Assembly: GCA_950295325.1 (NCBI GenBank)
Contig: OX485804.1
Span: forward strand, 23,870,001 to 23,934,000
DNA length: 64,000 nt
From: Polytrichum commune
Taxonomy: Eukaryota; Streptophyta; Polytrichopsida; Polytrichales; Polytrichaceae
Reading direction: 5' to 3'
Made by a program: the position numbers and the translations under genes. Below, piece by piece: positions 43,201 through 56,500 of the stretch. Below the pieces are notes generated by a model, which did not search any database, was not told the DNA's origin, and worked only from the letters and a program-made list of their open reading frames with translations. Within the stretch, counting starts at the first letter, position 1. Each line of letters opens with the position of its first letter.

Positions 43201-44440
43201 TTACATTAATAATAAAATTTCATAGCAATGTGTAACTTTGGGTAGTAAGTGACACTAAATGCCATAAATGGTGTAATGATGGCCCGCGCTAAACACCAAC
43301 TTGGTGACTACATCATTCCACAACTATATTTTATTTTATTTTTTAATATATAAATATATAAATATATAAACAAGAAATACAATAATTTTTTATATTCAAC
43401 ACTAATGATTGAATTTGAATCTTTGAGTCTCTTGAGCATAAAGCTCCTATGAAGAAAATTCTACAAGCACTCTAATCTCATTATTCTCAACCAGTTTAAA
43501 CATCCTAATATGTTTTGTGAAACTGAGATATTTCTAAAGGTATATGTACAACATACAACCTACACATCATAAGTTGAATGGTACATTGTTTATGATATAG
43601 AGTGCAATTATTTGGAAATTCGCAAGGCCATAACTCCTAATTATGGATTTTATGTTTTACCAAAAAAGATTAAATAGGTTGCATGGACTTTCCTTCATGA
43701 AAGCTTACATTCTTAGTGAAAGTTAGAGCATTCCATAAACCCATGTAGTAAGTCACACTACATACCATAAAGCTAAACTCAAAAAATCAAATAAGTTGAA
43801 GTTGGGCCCAAGCATTTGGTGTGGTTGGTTCAACCCCTAACTTCCCACACCCGATTTCCCTCAAACCTGCCCATAAAATGCGACCTCAATTTCAACAACC
43901 GTAGGTGAAAATCTAAAGTTTTTTTTTTTGACAAATCCAACTGTTAAAACGTTTGTAAGTTAGAGGTGATATTTAATGTCACCGATTTTGATTGTCTTGC
44001 TCAACACTAATTGTAAACCGCGGTTTAGTGTCACCCACACTAAATGTTAACCCAACATCATTTGTCATTCCTTGTAAAAAAAATTGTAATTTTTTTGTAA
44101 TTTTTTCTTCTTGGCGGGGGGAGCGGGGTGTTATAGATTTACGGTGTTGCAATTACTATCACTTACCAAGTGATTTTTCATCCAAATTCCAATCATCCAC
44201 GACAACATCTCATCACAAGTTGCTGACAAGAGGAGGCAAGATTTTGGCCGATGGACGAACTCATCCATGATAGGATCGGTAAACTAATTCGTAAGAAGTG
44301 TCATCCAAAACGTTACCATAGTGACATGAAACGCCATCTGACACTAAATAGCCTATTTAGTGTAGTTGCCCAAAGAAGGCCTAAACCGACCAGGAAGCCG
44401 CAAGTTCTCTAGATGTCTTCCAAAGGTTCGAGAAACCTCA
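40226..44440. other. AT-rich DNA with dispersed ACACTAAAT-type palindromes
   Basis: A short open stretch at 40,254-40,592 has no recognised domain. From 41,800 to 44,400 words of the form ACACTAAATA and TATTTAGTGT recur, including the near-perfect dyad ACACTAAATAG-CC-TATTTAGTGT near 44,334. They look like remains of one MITE family. No gene is supported. Confidence 0.5.
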
Positions 44441-44448
44441 ATACAGAC

Positions 44449-46023
44449 CAGGGCATAAATTTGAAGGGTTGCTTGTATTTCATAGGGAAGGGTAACTCAA
44501 AATTTTCCCTTTCAAAATGAAGGGTTACCTCAAAAATTGCCCTTCATGTATGTATTGAAGTTTTTGTTGAAAGTGCACATTATCATGTTTATCATTATTA
44601 GGGAAGGGTTACTGTCACCAAAAAGCCTCCACCCTTCAATTTCGTCCTAGCCCGAATGGAGAAGTTTATAATGACATGTAGAGATTTCTCTCTTTGTAAC
44701 ACAATGTATGATTCCAATCTATCGTTGGAATATACGCAACTTAGCCAAGTCTATACTATGTCTTCTTACACTCCTTAATCTCGAAGTTTAGAAGTTTGGA
44801 AGTTTGGACATAGTCTCGGTTTTTTGGCTCTCAAAAATTCATATGAAGTCCAAAAAATGAATTCTTGGTATCCATGGATACGTAATGAAGTCCTCTACAT
44901 GAATATGCAATAATATTTCTACTGCTACAAAGTATATGGTCGCAATTCTACGCTGTTCCCTTTGAACCTACACTTTTTCACTAGTTTTTGGAAGTTTGGA
45001 CATAGTCTCGGTTTTTTGGCTCTCAAAAATTCATATGAAGTCCAAAAAATGAATTCTTGGTATCCATGGATAGGTAATGAAGTCCTCTACATGAATATGC
45101 AATAATATTTGTACTGCCACAAAGTATATGGTCGCAATTGTACGCTGTTCCCTTTGAATCTACATTTTTTCACTAGTTTTTGGAAGTTTGGACATAGTCT
45201 CGGTTTTTTTGGCTCTCAAAAATTCATATGAAGTCCAACAAAACTAAATGCTCCAATAAGAGACTTTGCACATCCGCATAAGTATAAGGCTAATCAATGT
45301 AAATCCAAGTATTCAAACAAAGCCATAAATTGAACTTTAAATCATTCACGCCCAACTATTACTAACAAGAGGTCAAACCCTCTTCAAGGCCAACTAGCCT
45401 TGGCTCCTAACCTTACACCCATGCACACACACGTGCTCCTATCTTGCTTCCTACGCACCCACACTTATAACACGTGGAGTGTTAAGGAGCACGAAGAAAA
45501 GAGAGGATGAGTGAGGGAAGAATGAGGGATTATATAGTGAGTTTGAGGGGGTGAGCACCCTCAAGGCTCACGATAAGCCCTCGAGATTTCCTCCTACTTT
45601 GTAGGCTCTTATCATATCTCCTAAGCCTTCCTCCCTCAAATGATCAACAAGGATCCTAATTCAAACATTTAACTAACTTTGGCTTTCTACCTACCACACT
45701 TTACCAAGGTTTGTCTTTCTCCTACTTAAATCCACTCCACAAAAGCCTAATAATTCAAACTAAGCTTTCTTCAAGCTTCATTTTTTTTATATTTTTGTGA
45801 ATAATCATAAATCACCAAAACACCACTTGTAATGTTTTACAAGTGTTAACAACCAATGTGGGCATCAATTTTGGGCTCACAGTTATTTTTTTTTTTGCCG
45901 TTCATTTTGAAGGGTTTATAGAAAATTAACCCTTCCTTTTTGAAGGGTTGCAAAATATTTTGAAGGGAAAGTGAAGGGCTGGACCCCAAAATAAGGGTAA
46001 TAGCCCTTCAAATTTACTCCTTG
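44449..46023. mobile_element. Non-autonomous hAT-like element, 1.6 kb
   Basis: Ends CAGGGCATAAATTTGAAGGG (left) and, inverted, CAAGGAGTAAATTTGAAGGG (right). They are flanked by the perfect 8-bp duplication ATACAGAC (44,441-44,448 and 46,024-46,031). No transposase is present. It contains the tandem 192-bp module and further GAAGGGTTA-type inverted words near both ends. Confidence 0.9.
44799..45239 (+). repeat. 192-bp tandem module, about 2.3 copies
   Basis: GAAGTTTGGACATAGTCTCG starts at 44,799, 44,991 and 45,183, exactly 192 bp apart. The third copy stops abruptly after TATGAAGTCCAA. One copy and part of a second recur, inverted, in the giant hAT (10,425-10,582). Confidence 0.95.
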
Positions 46024-47613
46024 ATACAGACGCTCTGGCTTGTCTGCCAGGAAAGCTGTAGGGAGGGAAACTCAAGAATGGGTCACAGTCCAAGTCCAAG
46101 TGTTGCTCATTCCCCAACGCACCCTTGGAATCCGCAAGGCATGAAACATTATCCTATTTATTCAAATATCCCAGGCTTCTGACTGTGCGTCTCTTGAACC
46201 CCAGACGATAATCCAAGCAGCGGGAATCTCGAGTGAGTACAGACACTTTGGCCAGCGTGGACCCTGTGGGAGACGTACAATTGGTGACCCAAGATGGCGG
46301 CTGGGGATTCGTGGCACTCATGTATTTTCATTAGTGAGAGTTTATTCATCTTTGCGGATGAGATGAACCACTTTAGACACTACCTCATGTCGTCAGCTCC
46401 TTGTTTCAAGGGTTTCAAAAATACCAAGTTTTAGTAGTTCTAAATAATCATAGTCTAATCTAATACTTAAGGCAATAATATAAAGGGGGTTAGATAAAAT
46501 AAAAATGCCTCATACAGAAACAAGTGGGTGCATCATGCGTTGCTAACCTATTATTACTAGTCCGATTATTTTTAAGAAATTAATATGGGCGGACATTAAA
46601 TACCCCCTCACGAATTTTTGGGGGTGTCAAATATGGGCTAGGGCAACCCTCTATAGAAAATTTTGAACCCGATCGAAAATTGTTGCCCATCCCGCCCAAC
46701 TTCGGGAAAAAACTTTGCCCTTGCATTCTTGAAGGCCACTTGACTACAAATCCCATATTGAGTGCACTTCACCTTCAAGGTCTAAAATCCAATATATATG
46801 TGCACTTTCAATTAGTAAATAAGCAATTCATTGGGATTTCATTCCGGAAGTGAAACCATCAATGAAGCACGTAATTAACTTGGAGGTCAAAAACATTACA
46901 AAATCCTCATTAACATTGAGGTTATAATTTTTTGACTTGCCATCGTGCTTGCCATTTAAAATTATCTTTGTCATCCTAATGATAGATTAGTGCAAGTGTT
47001 CATAAAATGACCAAAATGAAACAATGAATGTAGAATATAAAACATACAACAATTTTTTTTATAAAAATCAATTTTATTTTTAGGTAATATAATATGAGGT
47101 ATAAATAAATGGTATGTTATTTGGAATTAGACTTGTGGGACAACATTATGGATGGGGTATACTCAGAAAATCATAAGTTTCTGACTATAGCCTATCTAAA
47201 ATATTGTAATATTTTATCCTCATCATATATTCTATTATCTTTAAAATCACATGGTGTATATTAATTCTTTTCAAATAAATTATATTATATGTTTATAATT
47301 ATAATTATAATATTCAATTCATTTTTTTAGTTCACTAATTTATCATAAGGTGATATATATTATTTTGACATATTACAAATGTTTGAGCAATCACACCCGT
47401 GTAAAATAAATAAATTATGAACAAAAAAATGTCTATAACAACACATCATAATTATATGTTGCACACGTTGATATCTTGTGATATTTATCAAAATAATCAT
47501 GTGGAAGTCAAAGCCACATCATGGCCTTGAAAACAACTCATGGGAGGTTAGAAAATAGGCTTAGAGCATCCAAGGCGCATCACTGCCCCTTGCCAAGTAA
47601 TTGATATTTACAA
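46024..47613. other. AT-rich spacer; dispersed repeat at 46,220-46,325
   Basis: CTCGAGTGAGTACAGACACT through CCCAAGATGGC (about 46,228-46,303) recurs at about 49,253-49,325 on the other side of the MULE-like element. No gene is seen. Confidence 0.5.
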
Positions 47614-47621
47614 TATAACTA

Positions 47622-49095
47622 GGGAATTGTTAAAACCACCACGCCTTTTGTTAACGCCACCACGCTCGTGATTTGCAGTCACGTCATTTGGAATTTTACG
47701 CGCGATGTCGGAGTATCTTAAATTAAACTAATCTCTTGGCGGACCGGACGAGGGCCGCTATATGAACCATTTATGGCGGGGGAAGATCTTTACTATACGA
47801 GGGCCGGTTCTAGGGGGGCGGACATTGGTGGGGCTCACTTATGCCGTCGGCCTCATGTCTTATTTCGGGGAGCCCACCTTTAGGCTCTTGTTGGGCTAGG
47901 CGGGCTCGGTGGCTCGGTGGCTACGTGGCTAGGCAGATTAGGCAACGAAGTATAATTCCTTTCTAGGCCTAGTTAGGGGCGGTTTACACTATGGACCATG
48001 AAGTCGTCCCACGTAAGAGGCCTATTTTGCGTGGAACGACTTCATGGGACGACTTCCATGGTCCGAGTTACTAAAATATTAGTTTTCATGGTTCATGGGC
48101 CCTTCACTAGGTGTAAACCGAATGTGGACCAAGAGGAATGACCACACACCAAAAAGTGAAGGTGCTGATTTTTTTAATACATGCCCAAAAAAAATTGGCA
48201 AAAAAAGTATTAAAAAAAAATTCGGCCAATGGCTGATTTTCAGCCTTACGGCTCCCTTGATTTCCGTTGAGTCGAGCATTTTGCCTCGCCTCAACGGAAA
48301 ACCCGTTGGACCATGGCAGATTTTAGTAGTGTTTGGGGACCTCAAAGTTAGTGGTCATTCTCCTTTTTTCAAGGTAGTGTAAAGCCAAATGGGACCAAGA
48401 GCACTTTACTCTCCAATCACAGATTTTAGAATTTCATGGTCATGGCTCTTGGTCCATAGTGCAAACCGCCCCTTACTACTAAATAACTAGTTGCTTAGGC
48501 CTACTTACTACTAATTAACTAGTTGTTTAGGCCTACTTACTACTTAATAACTAGTTGGTTAGGCCTACTTACTACTAAGGCCCATCCAAGGGCCGTTGAT
48601 CCACCAAGGCCCATCCAAGGGCCATAGTGGTCCTAGGTGGCGGGGGGGGGGGGGCACTAAGCAAGTAAGACTAAGCAACTAGTTATTAAGTAGTAAGTAG
48701 GCCTAAGCAACTAGTTATTTAGTAGTAAGTAGGCCTAGAAAGGAATTATACTTAGTTGCCTAATCCGCCTAGCCACGTAGCCACGTAGCCACGTAGCCAC
48801 CGAGACACCGAGCCCGCCTAGCCCAACAAGAGCCTAAAGGTGGGCTCCCCGAAATAAGACATGAGGCCAACGGCATAAGTGAGCCCCACCAATGTCCGCC
48901 CCCCTAGAACCGGCCCGCGTATAGTAAAGATCTTCCTCCGCCATAAATGGTTTATATAGCGGCCCTCGTCCGGCCCGCCAAGAGATTAGTTTAATTTAAG
49001 ATACTCCGACATCGCGCGTAAAATCCCAAATGACGTGACTGCAAATCACGAGCGTGGTGGCATTAACAAAAGGCGTGGTGGTTTTAACAATTCCC
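47622..49095. mobile_element. Long-TIR MULE-like element, non-autonomous
   Basis: Inverted arms of at least 350 bp start GGGAATTGTTAAAACCACCA at both ends, nearly identical along their length. They are flanked by the 8-bp duplication TATAACTA (47,614-47,621 and 49,096-49,103). Long TIRs with an 8-9-bp duplication point to Mutator-like elements. The interior holds 34-bp repeats with TAACTAGTT, inverted across a poly-G loop near 48,642. A second MITE interrupts the left arm. Confidence 0.9.
47976..48472. mobile_element. Tourist (PIF/Harbinger)-like MITE nested in the MULE-like element
   Basis: Inverted ends GGGGCGGTTTACACTATGG and its complement (one mismatch) are flanked by TTA (47,973-47,975 and 48,473-48,475), the PIF/Harbinger duplication. 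Removing it rejoins the MULE left arm so that it mirrors the right arm. Confidence 0.9.
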
Positions 49096-49103
49096 TATAA
49101 CTA

Positions 49104-52100
49104 ATAGTTCACAATAGCTATGAGGGAGAAAATAGGTCTTACATGCCAACTCGGAGGCGTTTCACTAAAGTAAGCTCCATCCGAGCTTCTTGATGGACTC
49201 ATCCGATTTTTGTTACCGGATGACTTTACTTGAGTGCCACGAATCCCCGGCCTCTCGAGTGAGTACAGACACTTTAGCCAGCGTGGGTCATGTGGGAGAC
49301 GTACAATCGGTAACCCAAGATGGCCGCCCAAGTCCGGGTCTCCCTAGCCACCCATTAACGTATGGACACGGACTTGGGCAACCACGATCCTTTCCACGAA
49401 ACCGTGTTCTTCACCTCCACCCCCACCCCCGCCATAGCCAACTTTGTGTCCTCATGCTGGCCCTTGTTCACCACCTTGGCTCTCACGATCAACCGACTCC
49501 CATAACTTAACTTCCTTGTGTCTCTTGCTGATGGTGGCTCGTGGCTCGCAACGGCCGTGATGTTTTGATGACGCTTGGGTAACTCCCGTCCCTTTCGCTC
49601 GGAAGCCACTCCACAACGACGAACAACAAGTATGCAACCGTCTGAAATATCGTTTGGCTCGATCATTTTGTGTGCAACTCGTGGTTCTATCAATAGTCCA
49701 CATTTTGTTTGTTTGTTTGTTTTGTTTCTTCCACATATCAAGAGCTTGCTATTGAGGTGGGCATTTGTCATTCAAATAGGAGCGTAGAGAGGAGCTAATC
49801 TGCTTCACATGTAGGTTGCTTCCTATTTACTCGCGCTCCTCTTTGTGGATCACATGTATTGGTGGTTGTTAAATGAAGAAACTAGGTTCCCTTGTTGTTT
49901 AGTTGAGTAGTGGTTGTTCCTAGGGAGCTTGTGCACCCAACAATTCAAGGAGCAATCAAGACCATAGATATTGAGCGTGGGATCAAAATTGGCGGTCCAT
50001 GTTGATCAAAGTGGTCTTCATGATTTGTCATGTAGCACCAAGTGTTGTACGACACCCTGTCTATTTGCCACTCAGTTACTACAAGACATATGCATTTGGT
50101 CGATGACAAACGGTATGGGCCACGCTAATTTAAGCATTTTGTGTGATGTTGCAAAGTAGGGACTTACATGACTTGCTTCATAGAATGGCTCATGAAGATT
50201 GGGAAGTTGACTTCAAAGGTGATATGACCACAACACTACCATCATTGGTATGTCCTCTCCCTTCACATAGGTGCATGTCTTCCTTTATTTCAACACAATC
50301 ACGTGCTTGCACGTTTCATGTAGGAATCCCTAATCACCTTTTTGTTCGGTCAAAATTATAATTGTCCCAATTGAGAATTATTGAATGACTTGCAAGTATA
50401 GTGCTACGCGATACATGATAACGTTACAGAGTGGCATGTGCAATCGCCAAATATTGTGAGTGTTTAGGAGCAAATCAATTGCTAGAGGAGACTGTGAGGA
50501 TGTTTTCCACCTCGTCATCGAGAGCGAGGTCGTAATGTAGTGTGAATTTGTCAACCCAAGCGTGTGGAGTGCAACCTTGCTTATGTGCAAATATTATGCT
50601 CATCTAACTCAGTACTAGGATCTAAGTGACTGTCAAAACAATCTATACAAAAATAATTATGCATATGAGAGTATTGTTTGTGTCAAACGTTAATACATGC
50701 ACATTACAAAACAAACAAACTTGGGGAAAAAAACTATCAACATATGATGGAATTCATAATTTACGTACATTCTGAAGAAGAAAAAATGTGTGCTCAAAGT
50801 ACCACTCTAGATGTGTTATTTTCATCAAATAACATGCAACATTAAATGCGTGTATAACAATAAATGTAGTCCCAATTAAATCCTCGTTTTTCCCATTTCT
50901 ACTTGAGGACCCATTGATAGGGCTACACGTACATATGTGTATTGTGTCCAATATTCATGCATCAACATAGATTTGCTTCGTATCTAATTTTTTTGTCGAG
51001 ATATGTTCTAGGATGGAAGTCTACAATATTACATGTCTTAGTAACCATTGGTAAACTTCACCTCAATAGTTCAAATTTGTAGTATCTTGCACAATATGTG
51101 GAGATGGACAAACTGAATGTTACATCAGGGTTCAATCGTTGTTTGGAGGATGTTATGTTTTTACAAATTTGGGTAAACGATGTATATTTGTTGCGATCCC
51201 ACCCAACTATGCAATAAACAAAGGTCTTGATTCCCAAGTCCAGTCTTGAGGGATTATGGAAGTTGATTGACATGATTGATCATGTGAGAAGTCACTAACA
51301 TTTAAGTAGCGAAAGAGTCCCGTCTTGTCAGTCAAAGACTAGGGAGAAGTAAATGATCATCACCGTCTCTAGTTGAGTTCGCTCTCCGACCAACACATGC
51401 ATTGTCTATGATCACCTAGAAAAAAAGTGTGCCAAAATGCTCAATTTACACATTGGATAAACTTGTTGTCATGATGTGTTCACATTGCATGAAAATTGGA
51501 GGATGGAAGCAAAATAGATTCTCACCAATAAAGCCTAGCACTCGTGATGCAACCTCACTGACGAGGATCCTAAGAAGTGTGTGTTAAATTTCTTGTCTTA
51601 TAGAGTTGATGTGTGGTTCACAGTTGCAAGCACATGATCCTTCGCAATCTAGGCTATCTCATCATCAATTCTCCTTCTCCACTAATTTAAGAGAAGGCAA
51701 GTTGTAGATGTCTCGTAGTGGTCATGCCAAGATATTTTGATAGCGTGTTTATTCCTTATTCGATACGAGGATGCACAACATCACCCATAATCGATGATTA
51801 ATTTGTCCTGTAATGGACACGTGTTGCGGTGCAATCAACTGTAGTAGGCACATAATGTCTACCATGTCATTATTGGAGCTCCGTAGGTTGGATGGATGCC
51901 TACTACATGTTGTGACATGGCTTCTCGCATCCATTACCTAGTTCATGAGGTTGCCATGGGTTTTTGGTAGGTTTAGCAACCTCATTCATGCTTGATAAAC
52001 GTTTTTCAGGGTGGTAGTGTCAAACCAAGAGGGGAATGCCTTGGAGTGTCTCTAGATACATGTTTTGCTAATTTGGTACATATCGTTGTGGTAATTGGGA

Positions 52101-53173
52101 AGTTGGCACAATTCTTTGAGGAAATTCTACAAAAGATGTACAATTGGCTTTCAAGATCCAAAAGCATGATTGACAATAGATGTGTTATTTTTATCTAACT
52201 TACCCTATTTCATCCAAATGATGTGTGTTTAAGGGTCATGTTATTATGGGTAATATCCTATGGATAAAAAATGATCAAGGACTAAATGTCATTGGAAAGT
52301 AAAAGTGGATTATACATGTAATAAAAGGTCTATTTATTTCATGGTTTTTATTTTGTGTATTTATTGGAGGTTCTTATCACATTAAATTGAAAAGCTTAAT
52401 ATAAATACATGAGCCACTTTCTAGGGTATTGTTAGTATATGTACATTATTTGTTTTCTATAATTTTCTTGTATGTAGGATATTTTTGTTTTCTTAGTCAC
52501 ATGTGCACATCGTTAAGGTTTCCAACAAAGGGTCCCCGCCTCGGAGTTCTCGCACATTTGTGATTCATTTCTCTTTGGATTTCGGTGTTAGTTGTCCAAC
52601 TCGGACCTAGATACCAAGTTCTTGTCCCATATCTTAGTGTAAACTCCGAGACCGGGGGGGGGGGGGAGTTTGGTTCTAAGTAAAACAAATACTTGTATAA
52701 TATCATTCTATAAGTTTGAAAATAATTGTACTATATAGAGGACAATGCTCTTTCTATATTGTATGAATGGCTTACGAAAGTTGCTTTGGACCTTAATATT
52801 TTCTACATATGGAAAATAATCTAGGTTGCCCAATATCATTTAATATCCTACATAATGTTACAAACATGTTCATTACATGAAGTGATTGAGTTGTGTATGC
52901 TCCCCGGTAAACTATAGAGCGTTGGAATTTTTCAAGAGGACTTTATAGAATGCATAATTGTATTCTCAAATTCAAGATTTGATTTTGACAATGTTGCATA
53001 TAGTAAGTCGATACAAGTGTGTTGTACATGAAGGTGCATTGTTATTCTTGACTTTTGGCTTCGATGTGCAGATGATTATAGGATCCTTCAAACTTCCTTC
53101 CCAATACAAATTCCTTTCGAATTAAGATTGCGTAATGTAGATTGTGTTGGGGGTTTGCGGCAACTATTGCATC
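49104..53173. other. Gene-poor AT-rich DNA upstream of the NLR gene
   Basis: I find no supportable coding region. Open stretches are short and show no recognisable domains. A poly-G run lies near 52,655. The last few hundred bases may hold the promoter or a 5' exon of the NLR gene. Confidence 0.4.
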
Positions 53174-53518
53174 ATGGACAACTCCTTGCTTTTGATGGGG
53201 TGTTCAAGAAAATTGAAGCAATTGGAACAAGTGAAAATTTTATTGAATGCAAAACAATGTTTGCATTTAAAAAAGAAATCTCATCTTGTTCTAGAATGTT
53301 TCAAGACTTTGGTCCAACAAGTTCATGACAAAATGGAGTTTGGACCAAGTATGAAGGATTTATACCGAGTTGTGTGTAAAATCGAGGCATTAATCCAAGA
53401 TTGCGCTAGGGACGATTGGATCCATGCATCATTGTGGCAGATGAATAATGAAGAAGAGTTTCGTGAGTTGCTTGAAGAGCTCAATTACATTTTCAATACA
53501 TTGTGTGAGCAATTCTAA
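53174..53518 (+). pseudogene. HeLo/DUF1221-like N-terminal segment upstream of the kinase-NLR
   Basis: From ATG 53,174 the frame gives 114 codons of helical sequence (KLKQLEQVKILLNAKQCLHL, then LYRVVCKIEALIQDCARDDW). This resembles the N-terminal four-helix domain (DUF1221) of plant MLKL-type kinases. It ends in TAA at 53,516-53,518, then four sense codons lead in the same frame into the ATG of the kinase-NLR at 53,531. No intron of reasonable length can bypass the stop. I infer that it was once the N-terminus of the same protein, but it could be a short upstream ORF. Confidence 0.5.
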
Positions 53519-53530
53519 ATATCGGGGATA

Positions 53531-56500
53531 ATGACCATGGACCTTCAAAAGCCCATAGAGTTCAATCCAATGAATATGACAGAAGTGGAGAAAGACCAAA
53601 AGGCATTGGTCCAACAATTGTTGGAATATCTTGATGCAACAAAATCCTTCAAGGATCACGAAGTTGCAAAGTATGCTTACGACCGGTTGGTTTGTCGAAT
53701 GGACGGAGAAGGCGTTGAGTTGAATGGTGGAACATTTCCAACATACAATGGGATTCCTCAACGATTAACTCCCTTGGGAGATGGTGCTTCTGGACAAATA
53801 TACGAAACAAATTGCTTTGGCTTGGAATTGGCTTTGAAGGTTTTTAAAGCGGTTGACATTGATTACGAGCATTTAGCGGATGCAAACTTCAAGAAAGAGG
53901 TGGGCATCTTAGCAGGGTTGAGTCATCCAAACATCGTTAAGTTCATATGTTGTGGTGAAGGACATGCTTATGATAGCAAATGGCGATATATAGTGATGGA
54001 AAAGATGGAGAGAAGTCTTGGAGTTGCAGACATGAAGGACGTTGATTTCCAACGATCAAACCTTGTTGTCCTTGATATCATGTTCCAAATTGCAAGCGGA
54101 ATGCTCTATCTCCATGACATGAATGTTGCACACCGTGACTTAAAGCCCGAAAATATCCTTGTGAACTCCTTGAATGATCCCATATTGGATCCCATGGGCT
54201 ACGTGAAAGTTAAATTGGTGGACTTTGGGGTTTCTAAAATCGAAGCAAAAGATGCTTACCAAGAGCCAACAGGACATAATCTAGGTACCACTGGGTTTAG
54301 GGCACCAGAGACATTTGTAAGATACGATGACACATTGAAACATTTTGTGAATGCTTTCAAAAGTGATGTATTTAGCTTTGCCATGGTGTGTTCTTACATT
54401 CTCACGAGGGAGATTCCATTCTCACAATGTAGTAGACTTGAGATAAAGGACAAGATGCAAGTTGGAGAGAGGCCAAGGTTGCCATGCGATTGCCCCGAGT
54501 CATTGATATCTTTGATCAAAGAGTGTTGGTCTTTTGAACCATCAGAAAGGCCAACCTTTCAAGATATTTGTTCGAGGCTTTGTCAAATTAGGCATGAATT
54601 TCATTTAAATTCTTTAAACATCATGAACAATGGTGTGAAGATGGACAAGTCCAACATCCCTCAAACTCAAGAAACAAGTGAGAACAATCTACCAACAATA
54701 GATACAATGGATCACAAGGGGGATACAAGTGCAAAGAAGGGAGGAAACGAGCTTGTCGGTATGCAAGAAAGAATCCCAATGGTTATGAGGGCATTGGAGA
54801 AACACTCCATAGTGGCCATTATAGGGGTGGGTGGAATGGGCAAAAGTACTTTGGCAGAAGCTGTGATGGAACGCATGCGTGGTCATTTTGAAGCATTTTG
54901 CTTTACTTTCATGAAAAACAAAAATTGTGGCACTATCGAGATTTTCAAAGAAATTTTGAACAACTTAGGGGCCAAGGTTGATGATTTGGAAGACATTGTA
55001 CAAGCAAAAACCCGTCTTTGCGAAACAATAAAAAACAAAAGTGCTCTCATTGTTCTTGACGACATTGGCAATAGTACACAAATTCATGAATTGATGGATG
55101 TTGAGATCTTTGAAGCCAAGCGTACCAACAAGATGATCATCACAACTCGTGATTGGCACCTTGTGGAAAACCTTGGAGATGTTGGTCGTGTACATTTGGA
55201 TGAACTCATGAAAGGCGAAGCTATGAAATTATTCTCTAGGCATGCTTTCGGTGATCAAGGATATGAAACACCATCTCATATGGTGGACATTGTCGAGAAC
55301 ATTGTGGATGCATGTAGAGGGTTGCCTTTGAGCTTGAAGGTTGTGGGTGGAACCTTATATGGGTTCAAGAGAGTACGCATTTGGGTGCGAGCTTTGCAAA
55401 GACTACAAAGGGCAAGATCCTTGGGATTGACAAATAACAATGAGGTTTGGCATTGCCTACGGATAAGCTTTGATGACCTTACCGAAGAAGACAAAAAATT
55501 GTTTTTGGACCTATGTTGTTATTTTAGCAAAGATTTGGTCCCAATGGATACATTAAAAGTTGTGACCTCATCACGTTTATGGAGAGAAGTCAACAAAAAT
55601 CCTAAAGAGTCATTGAAACGTCTGGAAGATAAATGTTTGCTTAAGATTCACGAAGATGGAGTCTATGAAGTCCATGAACAATTATGGGATATGGGACGTA
55701 TGATTGCGGAAACAAACCCCATGTATACTGGCACTCGATGGTGGAAAATACAAGAAGCAACATGGAGTGGGAAAACACAAGGAGTTATGGAGCGTATCGA
55801 ATGTCTTTCTTTTAGTGAACCAACAAAGAAGTTCAAAACACACTTTGACATTACAAAACCTTCGTCTTCGCTTCGATTTTTTGGTTTTCAAGGTTTTGAG
55901 GGTCCAATCTCATTGGATAAATTTTTGAATCAATCCAAAAATCTCCAATGTTTGATGGTGATTTGCCAAGGAAAACAAAATTTTGCAACAACCTCAAATC
56001 CATTTTTGTTCAATTGGGACAATCACATACATTTGCAAATTTTGGTGATTGAAGGCGTATCTACTCTATATGAAATTAGTGATAGTATTGGACAATTGAA
56101 ATTCTTATACAAAATGAGAATAAGAGATTGCCAAAATTTACAAACCCTACCAAGCACCATAGGCAACTTAAACATCTTGACTTATTTTGACTTAAATGGG
56201 TGTGGAGGATTGAAGGAGATACCCATGGCCTTGGGTAAAATGACCTCCTTGACTCACCTCAACTTACGTGGGTGTCGAGGCTTGAATGAGATACCGGAGG
56301 CGTTGGATAACTTGACCTCCTTGACCTCCCTTGACTTAAGTTGGTGTCGAGGCTTGAAGGAGATACCGGAGGCATTGGGTAACTTGACCTCCTTGACCTC
56401 CCTTGACTTAAGTTGGTGTCGAGGCTTGAAGGAGATACCGGAGGCATTGGGTAACTTGACCTCCTTGAGCTCCCTTAAGTTAAGTGTGTGTCGAGGCTTG

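Noticed and set aside
45240..45879. LTR-like block ending GGGCTCACA inside the small hAT-like element
   Set aside because: It truncates the third 192-bp copy and ends in CA, but I found no matching TG border with a 5-bp duplication, so I do not call it an element.
8541..52668. Homopolymer runs (poly-C at 8541 and 40,660; poly-G near 48,642 and 52,655)
   Set aside because: Ordinary simple sequence; length may also be a sequencing artefact. No functional context.
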